Below are positions 23,266 to 38,486 of a DNA stretch of 64,000 nucleotides, piece by piece. The number at the start of each line of letters is the position of its first letter. Within the stretch, counting starts at the first letter, position 1. Source of the DNA: Zea mays (Eukaryota; Streptophyta; Magnoliopsida; Poales; Poaceae); NCBI RefSeq assembly GCF_902167145.1, contig NC_050104.1, forward strand, positions 7,958,001 through 8,022,000, in the 5' to 3' direction. Position numbers and translations under genes: made by a program. The notes beneath the pieces were generated by a model. The model saw only the letters and a program-made list of their open reading frames with translations, made no database searches and was not told where the DNA came from.

Positions 23266-25063
23266 CGACTCTCCCTACTTGCGTCCCCAGCCATCGTGGG
23301 CTGAGTCCTCTCCAACACGCTCCAAGGTCCTCCCCCTACGGCGCGGGGGCTGGGTCCCACGCGTCATGCAAGCTGGCCTAGGGCAGAAGAAGCCAAACCG
23401 CCGCGCACGGTGCATGCAACCGCCCAACGGTTACAAGCGTCCTTACACTTTCGCCCAGACCAGCGGGTGAAAGGGCGGGCAGCCATGCAGGCGGCATGCA
23501 ACCGCGCCAAGTGGGCGCACTTCTCCGACTTCCAACACGCCCAGCATGGAGGCCCAGGCCCACGCGTCATGCAACCGGCGTGCCGGATGCTACGTGCGAG
23601 CAACTGCACCGCCACTCGTGCCACTGCCACGCCTCCTCGACTGCGGAACCAGTACCGCGACTCGAGGCAACCCTACACACGACCCAGCAGCGCCAGCCTG
23701 GCGCGACGGTCAATACGGCCAAAAATGGGCCGGCAGTAATGGCGGTGGCAGGCGGGCAGGAGCAGCGGTCACGTCGTCGGCCAAGCTTACGTCCCATCCG
23801 GGGGCAGCGAGAGAACCCTCTCTCACGGCGTGAAGACGATGCGCCCGTGTTCCGTTCCTCGAACGGCTCGCGCACGCGCAACGGCTGCCCCGCGAACCAC
23901 TCGCCCCGTCGCATTAACTCCGCGGCGGGACAGGCGACGCCTCTGGCAGGAGAAGCAAGTGACGCTTCGCCTTCGCCATAATGACCGCGTCAAAAAAGGC
24001 ACGCCACGTCATTCGATTTCGTATCCTTTTCCTTTTCCTCTTTCTCTCTCTTACAACAGGGACCAGGAAAGGGGGATACCCCGAAAAGGATCCTTCTCCG
24101 TGAAGGAAACAGGCTCCGAGCCTCCCTACTGATCAGAGGTTCGAAGGCTGGCCCCTCGGAAGGGTTTAACAGCCGCCTTAGAGCACGTGGGCTCCACACC
24201 CACTACTGGTCAGAGGTTCGAAGGCCGGCCCCTCGAAAGGGTTCAACGGCCGCCTCAGGCCACTCGGGCTCCGCGCCCACTACTGATCAGGGGTTCGAAG
24301 GCTGGCCCTCGAAGGGTTCACAGCCGCCTTAGACACAGAGCGAGGGATGACCATGGGTACGTTCGATACATAACCAAGGCTCGGGTTGCGCTCCCGAGGT
24401 ACCCTAGAACATTTCCGAGACCAGCGGGAACGATCTTGTAACGGAATCCCATCAGAGGGAGGCATCGAGCCCTCGGACCCTGTCGACAGGGGACCGGGTC
24501 CGGCAGATCACCTGCAGGTACTTTTGGGCGCGCCTCTGGGCCTCTAGCCGACCCCTAGCAAATGGGGCACGGACGTCCGCTCGGATTACCCGCCAGCAGC
24601 TCACCGGAGACACCATGTTCGGCGCCCTCCGAGGGCAACATGGCGCTTTCCCCCACTCCTTGCGGAAAGGCGACGCAGGGGCGTATGTAAAAAAGTTGAG
24701 TCTGTCCCTGACCGTCCTCTCGCCCTGTGTAGAGGCTCGGGGGCTGCTCTCGCAAACCCGGCTCCGGCCAAACCGTTGACAGCGTCAACATACCAGCCCG
24801 AGAACTTGGGACCCGACCGTGCACCCGGGCTACGGCCAGCTCGCATGAGGGAACGACCAGACCAGCCAAAGCATTGCGCGAGGCATTAAGACCTCAGAGG
24901 AGTCAAACCACTCCTCCGAGGCCTCGGGGGCTACACCCGGCGGGTGCGCTCGCGCGCACCCACCGGAACGTAATGCAACCGAGAAAGGCTGGCCCCCTTG
25001 CAAAAAAGTGCGACAAAAGCCTCCAAGCGAGTATTAACACTCCCTTCGAGGCTCGGGGGCTAA

Positions 25064-26673
25064 TGTCGGGGACCATAATTAGGGGTACCCTCGAGGCTCC
25101 TAATTCTCAGCTGGTAACCCCCATCAGCACAAAGCTGCAAAGGCCTGATGGGTGCGACTAAGTCAGGGATCGGTCCATTCGAGGGACCCGATCACGCCTC
25201 GCCCGAGCCCAGCCTCGGGCAAGGGCAGCCGACCCCGGAGGATCTCCGTCTCGCCCGAGGCCCCCCTCCAGCGACGAACATACTTCCGGCTTGCCCGAGG
25301 CCCAATCTTCGCCAAGAAGCAACCCTGGCCAAGTCGCCACGCCAACCGACCAAATCGCAGGGGCATTTAATGCAAAGGTGGCCTGACACCTTTATCCTGA
25401 CGCACGTCCTCCAGTCGACAGAGCCGAAGTGACTGCAGTCACTTCGCCGCTCCACTGACCGGCCTGACAGAAGGACAGCGCCGCCTGCGCTGCTCCGACT
25501 GCTGCGCCACTCAACAGAGTGAGGCTGACAGGCAGTCAGGCCCGGCCTCAGGCACCATAGGAAACTCCGCTTCGCCCGACCCAGGGCCCGGACTCGGGCT
25601 CAGCCCCGGAAGACGGCGAACTCCGCTCCGCCCGACCTAGGGCTCGGACTCGGGCTCAGCCCCGGAAGACGGCAAACTCCGCTCCGCCCGACCCAGGGCT
25701 CGGACTCGGGCTCAGCCCCGGAAGACGGCGAACTCCGCTCCGCCCGACCCAGGGCTCGGACTCGGGCTCAGCCCCTGAAGACGACGAACTCCGATCCGCC
25801 CGACCCCAGGGCTCGGACTCGGGCTCAGCCCCGGAAGACGACGAACTCCGCTTCGCCCGACCCCAGGGCTCGGACTCAGCCCTGGCCTCAGCCGACGGTC
25901 TCCGCCTCACCCGACCCAGGGGCTCAGACTCGACCTCGGCCACGGAAGACAGACTCGACCTTGGCCTCGGAGGAGCCTCCACATCGCCCAACCTAGGGCG
26001 CGGACCGACCACGTCAACGGGAGGCGCCATCATTACCCTACCCCAAGCTGACTCAGGCTACGGGGGACAAGACCGACGTCCCATCTGGCTCGCTCCGCCA
26101 GATAGGCAATGATGGCGCCCCGCACGCTCTGTGACGACGGCGGCTCTCAGCCCCCTTACGGAAGCAAGAGGACGTCAGCAAGGACTCGACGGCTCCGACA
26201 GCTGTCCTTCCGCCAGGCTCCAGCGCTCCTCCGACGGCCACGACACCACACGAACCGGGTGCCAAAACCTCTCCGGCTGCCACGATGGCATGTACTTAGG
26301 GCGCTAGCTCTCCTCCGCTAGACACGTTAGCACTCTGCTACACCCCCATTGTACACTTGGATCGTCTTCTTACGCCTATAAAAGGAAGGACCAGGGCCCT
26401 CTTACAAAGGGTTGGCCGCACAGGAGGACGGGGCGACGCGTAGAGTCCCTCGCTCTTTCCCACGCGGACGCTTGTAACCTCCTACTGCAAGCGCACCCGA
26501 CCTGGGCGCGGGACGAACACGAAGGCCGCGGGATTTCCACCTCTCTCACGCCCGTCTCCGGCTGCCACTTTCCCCCCCTTCGCGCTCGGCCTCGCGCCGA
26601 CCCATCTGGGCTGGGGCACGCGGCGACATTTCACTCGTCGGCCCAGGGACCCCCCGGTCTCGAAACGCCGACA
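25064..26673 (+). repeat. Huck-1 3' LTR (1610 bp)
   Basis: TGTCGGGGACC to CCGACA, preceded by a purine-rich ctcgggggctaa. It contains several tandem units of about 56-57 bp (about 25575-25870) built on ccgacccagggctcgg and ggctcagccccggaag. The promoter TATA is at 26377-26384. It is followed by catcc, the presumed TSD. Confidence 0.93.
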
Positions 26674-27367
26674 CATCCCTAAGCTCAAGTACTTGTACTA
26701 GATAGCACTGTTACTACATACTGGCACTTTATCAAACATACTGACACTAGTACTAGAACCAGATCAGAAGCATCAGCAGACAGGGAGGGATGGCAGTAGG
26801 ATGAGCTGTCGAGGATGGACGGCGAGCTAGCGTACTGATAGGTTGAAAATCTAAAATCACTATTTTCGGATATCCATCGGGTACCCGCGGGTAAGAAATC
26901 AAATCCATACCCGACCCGTAATAAAATCAGGTCGGGTACGAATAGGATCTATGGGTCAAATTTTGTGTCCGAATCTGTACCCGACATGTCAGATATCCGA
27001 TGGATATCCGAACCCGCGGGTAAAATTGTCATACCTAGAGACGGATCTTAAACTGCTGATGTAGTTACAGTCAAAGCCGTTGTCTCGGGGCGCATCTACT
27101 TCCACGGACGGTCTCTCCTGTCGGCTGCCACCGTCGCCGAGAACCTTTCTTTTTTGTGGATTCCTACCACTCCCCCGACGAGGCAAGCAGCAAGCGTTAA
27201 TTCCATTCCTTAATTGCCAATGGCGACCGCCTTCGCCAGTACGGCCTTGCGGCGGGCGCCTTGGGATAAACTCCACGGCAAGGAAGGCATCCGAAGCCTC
27301 GGGGGCCTTAATAGCTTCTTCCTCCCGTGGCTGAGACTCTGGTCCCGCGGGCTGGTAGGGCATCGGC
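26674..27367 (+). promoter_or_regulatory. Upstream region of the GH5 gene
   Basis: About 694 bp between the Huck-1 LTR and the GH5 start codon. It should hold the core promoter and 5' UTR. A degenerate hAT-like repeat with many gggtaccc/cgcgggta motifs occupies about 26838-27036. An upstream ATG at 27220 opens a frame that overlaps the GH5 start in another frame. No clear TATA box was identified. Confidence 0.4.
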
Positions 27368-31623
<4,256 letters not shown>

Positions 31624-31781
31624 GGCAAAATTGGTGCATATATCTTTCTTATATAAAGTCATGTAGTTGCTCCTAGGTTTCTCCAGTTTTTTTATGAAAA
31701 AAAAAGAAATCCTGGATTACTCGAACATCTCGTAGCACACCTTCGTAATGCAATATGTTACTCAGCTGACGAAATGTTCAG

Positions 31782-31870
31782 GTGTGTACAGCGTGCCATT
31801 TGATATTTTTACTTTTGAAGATGTTGAGGTATCATTTGTTCAGGATGGAGACAGTAGCACTGGACCTCAT
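31782..31870 (+). other. Exon-like fragment downstream of the GH5 gene
   Basis: After an acceptor-like gttcag at 31776-31781, one frame reads VYSVPFDIFTFEDVEVSF, with amino-acid composition more typical of real coding DNA than of intergenic DNA. It is cut at 31871 by a MITE. It may be a lost 3' exon of the gene, or a fragment of an unrelated gene joined with exon 10. I do not recognise the protein. Confidence 0.35.
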
Positions 31871-31998
31871 GCCATCTCCAGCAAGCCATGTAAATGGCCG
31901 TGCAAAATATTGTTTTGCATTGTAGATTGTACTGTTTGTAGAGTGAAATTCGGAATAGTGAGTGAGATAGAGAGTGGAATAGAGAGTCTGTTGAACAT
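31871..31998. mobile_element. Tourist-type MITE, diverged uninterrupted copy (empty-site paralogue)
   Basis: About 128 bp, starting gccatctccagca and ending about tctgttgaacatag, imperfect inverse of the start. It aligns along its length with the MITE split between 32945-32981 and 57424-57518. It contains gtgcaaaatattg intact at the point where the other copy was invaded by the Helitron. The ends are diverged and the TSD is not clear. Confidence 0.65.
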
Positions 31999-32941
31999 AG
32001 AGGTTGTTTGGTATTACGTCTAAACTGCCACCTCCCGCCATACTTTTGTTGCCGCAGCTGTGGCACAGCTGATTCGGCCGCCGCGGCTTAGGAGCGGCGC
32101 CGCGCGCGTCAGGAACCAAACTGGCCCATAGTCTCCCAGAAAGTACAACGGGTGTAGCTATCTTAGGATGGAGGATGATACATGAAAGTTATTTTTTTAA
32201 AAAAAATAAAAAAATCAAAAAACCATGGAATCTAATCTATGAATTATTTATTATTTAATTTTATGTTTAAGTTATGTAATTTTATTAGTAAACTATGTAT
32301 TTTTATTATTGTGTTTGAGTTATGTAGTTGTTATCGTTATGAATTAAGTAATTTCATTTTCTTAATTAGGTAATTAGATGTATTTGACTTTTAATAAAAC
32401 GTAGTTCATAAAACGTAGTGTTTGATGTTAAGTTTGTAGAAGAAAATCTGATATGATGTGAGGTGGCTGGAGGCTGAGAATAAAAGCTATGCATTGGAGT
32501 GTTGTGGTAGTCCGCACTGACTAATCAATAACTGATGTGGTGAAAGCTATGTATTGGAGTGTTGTGGTAGTTTCGATAACTGATATGGTGGTAGATATAG
32601 TTGTGAAGGCTGGAACCAGCATGGCATCTCAAAGTATCACAAGGTGCAGTCGAATTCTCACTAGTAGCTTTCTCTATGGCCTCTTCAACCGTCATCAACA
32701 GCCAAGATCAATTCAACTTTAGAGAAATTTAAGGTGTGTCAACTAGGCAAATTTCTCATCATGTGTTTATTTAGGCTATAGTCAGCAAATCGAACATATA
32801 ACCATACAAAACATTATTTTGTACAGTATATTATACCGTTCACAAAGGCTACGAAGAAACAACCAACAGTAGGTGGTCATCGCTGATGCACGGGCTGACT
32901 ATTACTGTAGCACCTGCGCACGACCCTGCACGGGTGGCAAG
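31999..32941. other. Intergenic stretch between GH5 3' flank and the MITE/Helitron nest
   Basis: Contains a possible small foldback at about 32004-32126 (ttgtttggt near the left end, aaccaaactggcc near the right), a very AT-rich tract (32190-32460), and a direct repeat of 29 bp (32483-32511 and 32543-32571, one mismatch). No gene was found. Confidence 0.4.
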
Positions 32942-32996
32942 TTAGGCCATCTCCGTCAGGCCTGTAAACAGCCATGCAAAATCTATACTATACTAT

Positions 32997-34612
32997 TGTC
33001 GGCGTTTCGAGACCGGGGGGTCCCTAAGCCGACGAGTGAATGTGTCGCGTGCCCCAGCCCAGATGGGTCGAGCACGTGGGCGAGCGCGAAGGGGGGAAGC
33101 GAGGTGGCCGGAGACGGGCGTGAGAGATGTGGAAATCCCGCGGCCTTCGTGTTCGTCCCGCGCCCAGGTCGGGTGCGCTTGCAGTAGGGGGTTACAAGCG
33201 TCCACGCGGGTGAGGGAAGCGAGCGGCCCCAAGAGAGCGTCTGTCTCGTCCTCGTCCCCGCGCGGCCAACCTCCTCTAAGAAGGCCCTGGTCCTTCCTTT
33301 TATAGGCGTAAGGAGAGGATCCAGGTGTACAATGGGGGTGTAGCAGAGTGCTACGTGTCTAGCGGGGGAGAGCTAGCGCCCTAAGTACATGCCAATGTGG
33401 CAGCCGGAGAGATCTTGGCACCCAGCTGGTGTGGTGTCGTGGCTGTCGGAGGAGCGGCGGAGCCTGGCGGAGGGACAGCTGTCGGAGCGGTTGAGTCCTT
33501 GCTGACGTCCTCCTGCTTCCGTAAGAGAGCTGAGAGCCGCCGTCGTCACAGAGCTTGCGGGGCGCCATCATTGTCTATCTGGCAGAGCTAGCCAGATGGG
33601 ACATCAGTCTTGTTCTCTGCGGCCCGAGTCGGCTCGGGGTAGAGTGATGATGGCGCTTCCTGCTGACGTGGCTGGCCTGCGCCCTAGGTTGGGCATCGTG
33701 GAGGCTCCTCCGAAGCCGGGGTCGAGTCTGTCTTCCGTGGCCGAGGCCGAGCCCGAGCCCCTGGGTCGGGCGAGGCGGAGGTCGTTCGGCAGAGGCCAGG
33801 GCGGAGTCCGAGCCCTGGGGTCGGGTGAAGCGGAGTTCGTCGTCTTCTGGGGCTGAGCCCGAGTCCGAGCCCTGGGTCGGGCGGAGCGGAGTTCGCCGTC
33901 TTCCGGGACTTAGCCCGAGTCCGAGCCCTGGGTCGGGCGGAGCGGAGTTCGCCGTCTTCCGGGGCTTAGCCCGAGTCCGAGCCCTGGGTCGGGCGGAGCG
34001 GAGTTCGCCGTCTTCCGGGACTTAGCCCGAGTCCGAGCCCTGGGTCGGGCGGAGCGGAGTTCGCCGTCTTCCGGGGCTTAGCCCGAGTCCGAGCCCTGGG
34101 TCGGGCGGAGCGGAGCTTCCTATGGTGCCTTTGGCAGGGCCTGACTGCCTGTCAGTCTCACTCTGTCAAGTGGCACTGCAGTCGGAGTGGCGCAGGCGGC
34201 GCTGTCCTTCTGTCAGACCGGTCAGTGGAGCGGCGAAGTGACGGCGGTCACTTCGGCTCTGCCGGGGGGCGCGCGTCAGGATAAAGGTGTCAGGCCACCT
34301 TTGCGTTAAATGCTCCTGCGACTCGGTCGGTCGGCACGGCGATTTAGTCAGGGTTGCTTCTTAGCGAAGGCAAGGCCTCGGGCGAGCCGGAGATGTGTCC
34401 GCCGTTGGAGGGGGGCCTCAGGCGAGACGGAAATCCCTCGGGGTCGGCTGCCCTTGTCCGAGGCTAGGCTCGGGCGAGGCGTGATCGAGTCGCTCGTATG
34501 GACTGATCCCTGACTTAATCGTACCCATCAGGCCTTTGCAGCTTTATGCTGATGGGGGTTACCAGCTGAGAATTAGGCGTCTTGAGGGTACCCCTAATTA
34601 TGGTCCCCGACA
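32997..34612 (-). repeat. Huck-2 3' LTR
   Basis: Paired with 54582-56197. A run of five units with an exact 56 bp period begins at 33857 (unit starts 33857, 33913, 33969, 34025, 34081). TATA at 33297-33304, minus strand. Minus-strand polypurine tract just outside at 34613-34630 (rc gaggctcgggggctac). Confidence 0.93.
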
Positions 34613-36415
34613 GTAGCCCCCGAGCCTCGAAGGGAGTGTTAGCACTCGCTTGGAGGCTTTCGTCGCACTTTTTTGCAAGGGGACCAGCCTTTCTCGGTTG
34701 CATTTTATTCCGGTGGGTGCGCGCGAGCGCACCCGCCGGGTGTAGCCCCCGAGGCCTCGGAGGAGTGGTTTCACTCCTTCGAGGTCTTAATGCCTTGCGC
34801 AATGCTTCGGCTGGTCTGGTTGTTCCCTCATGCGAACTGGCCGTAGCCCGGGTGCACGGTCGGGGCCCAAGTTCTCGGGCTGGTATGTTGACGCTGTCAA
34901 CGGTTCGGCCGGAGCCGGGTTTGCGAGAGCAGCCCCCGAGCCTCCGCACAGGGCGAGAGGGCGATCAGGGACAGACTCGGCTTTTTTACATACGCCCCTA
35001 CGTCGCCTTTCCGCAAGGAGGAGGGGGGGAGAGCGCCATGTTACCCTCGATGGGCACCGAACATGGTGTCTCCGGTGAGCTGCAAGCGGGTAATCCGAGT
35101 GGACGTCCGTGCCCCGTTCGTTGGGGGTCGGCTAGGGGCCCAGAGGCACGCCCAAAAGTACCTACGGGTGATCTGCCGGACCCGGTCCCCTGGCGACGGG
35201 GTCCGAGGGCTCGATGCCTCCCTCCGATGGGATTCCGTTACAGGATCGCTCCCGCTGGTCTCGGAAATGTCCTAGGGTACCTCGGGAGCGCAGCCCGAGC
35301 CTTGGTTATGTATCGAACGTACCCCTGGTCATCCCTCGCTCAGCGTCTGAGGCGACTGTGAACCCTTCGGGGGCCAGCCTTCGAACCCCTGATCAGTAAT
35401 GGGCGCGGAGCCCGAGTAGCCTGAGGCGGCCGTGGAGCCCTTCGGGGGGGCGGCCTTCGAACCTCTGACCAGTAGTGGGTGTAGGGCCCACGCGATCTGA
35501 GGCGGCTGTTGAACCCCTCGGGGGGCCAGCCTTCGAACCTCTGATCAGTAGGGGGGCTCGGAGCCCGGTTCCTTCACAGGGAAGGATCCTTTTCGGGGTA
35601 TCCCCCTTTCCCGGTCCCTGTTGCAAGAGATAGAGAAAGAGAAAAAAAGGAAAAGGATACGAAATCGAACGTCGTGGCGTACCTTTTTGGCGCGGTTATT
35701 ACGGCGAAGGCGAAGCGTCGCCCGCTTCTCCCGCCAGAAGCGCCGCCTCTCCCGCCGCGGAGTTAATGCGACGGGGCGAGTGGTTGGCGGGGCGGCCGTT
35801 GCGCGTGCGCGAGCCGTTCGAGGAACGGATCACGGGCGCCCTGTCTTCACGCCGTGAGAGGGGGTTCTCTTGCTGCCCCCGGATGGGACGTGAGCCTGGC
35901 CGACGACGCGACCGCTGCTCCCGTCCGCCTGCCACCGTCATTACTGCCGACCCACTTTCGGCTGCGTTGACCGTCGCGCCATGCTGGCGCTGCTGGGTCG
36001 TGCGCTGGGTCGCCTCGAGTCGCGGCATTGGTTCCGCAACCGAAGAGGCGTGGTGGTGGCGCAAGTGGCGGTGCAGTTGCTTGCATGCAGCATCCGGCGC
36101 GCCGGTTGCGTGATGCGTGGGCCTGGGCCTCCATGCCGGCGTGTTGGGAGTCGGAGAAGCGCGTCCACCTGGCGCGGTTGCATGCCGCCTGCATGGCTGT
36201 CCGCCCCTTCCGCCCGTTGGTCTGGGCAAAAGTGGGGGGTCGCTTGTAACCGCTGAGCGGTTGTGTGCACCACGCGCGGCGGTTTGGCTTCTTCTGCTTT
36301 GAGCTTGTTTGCATGACATGCGGGACCCAGCCCCCGCGCCGCAGGGGAGGGCCTTGGAGCGTGTTGGAGAAGACTCAGCCCGTGACGTTTGGGGGCGCAC
36401 GTAGGGAGAGTTGCC

Positions 36416-36424
36416 TTTAAAAGG
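36416..36424 (+). promoter_or_regulatory. TATA-like box of the Huck-2 antisense unit
   Basis: TTTAAAAGG 27 bp before the ATG at 36451. Same arrangement as in Huck-1. Confidence 0.4.
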
Positions 36425-36450
36425 AGGGCGACCCCTTTCGGAAGGCGACC

Positions 36451-36801
36451 ATGTCTTCTCCCTCCCTTATGCATCGCGTCTTTCCACCTTCCAAGCCCCC
36501 GGATGGGGGGTACCCGCCGTCTTTTCGCCTCATCGTTGGAGGAACACAACTCCGTGGGAGTTGGTACCTTTCAGCCATCGCTCGGCTTCAAGGATTTTCA
36601 TCATGCAGCCCGGCTGCACCCCTCCATCGGCGGTCACCCAAGATGGTGACCTCCGGCTTGATGGTGGGGGAAAGCGAGCCGGGCTGCGGCCTCTACCCCT
36701 CCCTCAGCCTCAAGGATTTTCATCACCAGGGCTGGGGAGGAGAGAGTGCCGAGTTGGGGTCGGCCCCCGCGTGGGCGGCGGCCCGCTCCTTCACTCAGTG
36801 A
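36451..36801 (+). CDS. Antisense ORF inside Huck-2
   Basis: A 116-codon frame starting MSSPSLMHRVFPPSKPPDGG. The N-terminal part matches the Huck-1 antisense ORF closely, with mostly conservative differences over about 50 residues, then the frames diverge and this one ends early. This suggests selection or simple common descent on the start region, not on a full protein. No domain is recognised. Confidence 0.35.
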   Translation: MSSPSLMHRVFPPSKPPDGGYPPSFRLIVGGTQLRGSWYLSAIARLQGFSSCSPAAPLHRRSPKMVTSGLMVGESEPGCGLYPSLSLKDFHHQGWGGESAELGSAPAWAAARSFTQ

Positions 36802-38486
36802 TCGGAGGGAAGGGCGGTCGTCGTCCGTGGCGCTGGCAGCTGCAGCATGCCCGGCTTTCGGACGCGAGTGGCTTCGGAGCCGCTCGCGGCGCCGGCGTCT
36901 GCCACGGCAGCTGGAAGAGGTTCTTCCGCCGGCGCGATAGCCAAGGCTGCCCACGGACCGACCTCCAACTCTACGGCCTTCTGCCCGTCCTTGCCTCACG
37001 AGTTTGGGCATGGGCGGGGGCCTCCTGGCAGCAGCATCCGCCCTGAGGTCAGTGCTGCCGCTGTTCGGCCCCCCGGAGCAGAAGTCGTCGTCGTCGCCGC
37101 TGCTGGAGCAGGTGACGGCGCGCCGTTCGTCGGTCTTCCGTTGCTCCGCAGGCCTTCCCCCATGGAGTGGGGTTGCTCGTGCCTGCGGAGGGGGAACCGG
37201 AGTTCCGTTTGTAATGGCACTTTGAATGCCAATGTTTTTTGTTCATTGTGGCTGTCGGGGCCTGAACATGTATGTAATTTTGGCACGGAGCCGTGTTTTT
37301 TCCTCATTTTCGAGCACTAAGACTCGCCTGTTGATTATCTGAATCGCTTCACCAAGCATGAGTCGCCCCGTGTCAAGGTGACGAGTGAGGTATCCGTATC
37401 CCGGAGGCGTAGGAGTCCCTCGGCTCGATCGGCCTTGTTGTCTGAGGCTCCTCTAGCTTAGTTAAAGAGACCCCTTGGCCGCTCTTCGACGAGCCGAGGC
37501 TACAGGTAGCGATATCAGCACGAACAGAGGCGGAGTTGGCTCGAAAATGAAAACCTGGTTGGCCGGAGCCTAGCCGGGTTGTCCGTCTGCGGGACCGACG
37601 CCGGAGTTGATCAGCCGAGGCCTCGGATCGGGCTGGCGCCCTTGGAAGATGGTTGGCCGAGGCCCCAGGGGTAACCGGCCGAGCCGCCTGCTCGGGCCGG
37701 ATTCCCGGAGAAGTCCCTGGACCGCGTCACCGTCCGAGGCTGGGTCGGACCTCGCTGAAGGTGTCGTCGATGCCGAGGGTGCTACAGCCCCCTTCCAGCG
37801 TGAAGACCCGAGCCTGCAGGATCAGATTGTCTTGTAGCGTGTGCCTTCTGCGGCCGCCGAGGCCAGAACACACACCCTCGCTGCGTTGTAAAGCTGCGTC
37901 TCTTTTCCTCTTGTTTCGAGTATCTGGACTTTTTGTCGGTAACAGGGATGTTTGTGCGAGCGAGAGTTGCTTCTCGCGGAAGGTGATGAGTGAGGTATCC
38001 GTATCCCGGAGGCGTAGGAGTCCCTCGGCTCGGTCGGCCTTGCCGCTTACGCGTACTTTCACCCGTCCATGAGGCCCTGTCACCGACTCAGTCGAGAAGG
38101 CTCGAAGGATCGCTTCGGCAGAAGAGCTTCCGAACGTAAAGACTTGTTCGATCCACGGAATCACTTTATCCGAACGTGAGTTACTTATCGCAGAAGGTGA
38201 TGAGTGAGGTATCCGTATCCCGGAAGCGTAGGAGTCCCTCGGCTCGGTCAGCCTTGGCTGCTTACGTGTACTCCGTCGTTTTCAGGATCCACTTTTCGAA
38301 GTAGTCAGAAAGCACGAAAGACATTCTGGCAGAAGAGATCTTTTTTCGAGGAAAATTTTAACGCAGAGGGGGTTCCCCCCCTTTTAGCCCCCGAGGGAGG
38401 GTCGGGCTTTGCCGAGGCGAAGCCGACCCTTCCTTGATGACTAAACTTTGCGTGGGTGCGAGGTATATGAACAACTTGAAAATATC

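Larger units (their letters stand above)
21176..25063 (+). other. Huck-1 3' non-coding region, main part
   Basis: About 3.9 kb between pol and the 3' LTR, shared with Huck-2 (rc of 34613-38240). It holds two more copies of the 55 bp repeat (about 21368-21424 and 22024-22084), an antisense ORF with a TATA-like box (22595-23265), four diverged units of about 70 bp around 24120-24330 (each with a ctactgatcag-like core), and a polypurine-like ctcgggggct before the LTR. No sense coding sequence was found. Confidence 0.75.
1..26673 (+). mobile_element. Huck-type Ty3/Gypsy LTR retrotransposon, copy 1 (5' end outside window)
   Basis: A Tat-lineage Gypsy element read on the plus strand: partial 5' LTR, primer site, gag-protease, reverse transcriptase-RNase H-integrase, a long 3' non-coding region, and a full 3' LTR. 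It is split at 7571-7575 by a chromovirus. LTRs begin TGTCGGGGACC and end CCGACA, as I remember for maize Huck. By eye the partial 5' LTR differs from the matching part of the 3' LTR by 15 substitutions and one indel in 721 bp (about 2.1 percent). Coding regions carry a frameshift and two copy-specific stops, so this copy is defective. The left flank is not visible, so the TSD (catcc on the right) cannot be confirmed. Confidence 0.9.
34613..38486 (-). other. Huck-2 3' non-coding region
   Basis: Counterpart of 7324-7570 plus 21176-25063 in Huck-1. Three copies of the 55 bp repeat occur here (about 37386-37436, 37992-38042, 38206-38256), along with several 70 bp units near 35380-35560. The antisense unit (36416-36801) is the only ORF with cross-copy support. 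Confidence 0.75.

Noticed and set aside
26838..27036. Intact hAT MITE upstream of the GH5 gene
   Set aside because: End sequences only roughly inverted and no 8 bp duplication; kept only as a degenerate repeat.
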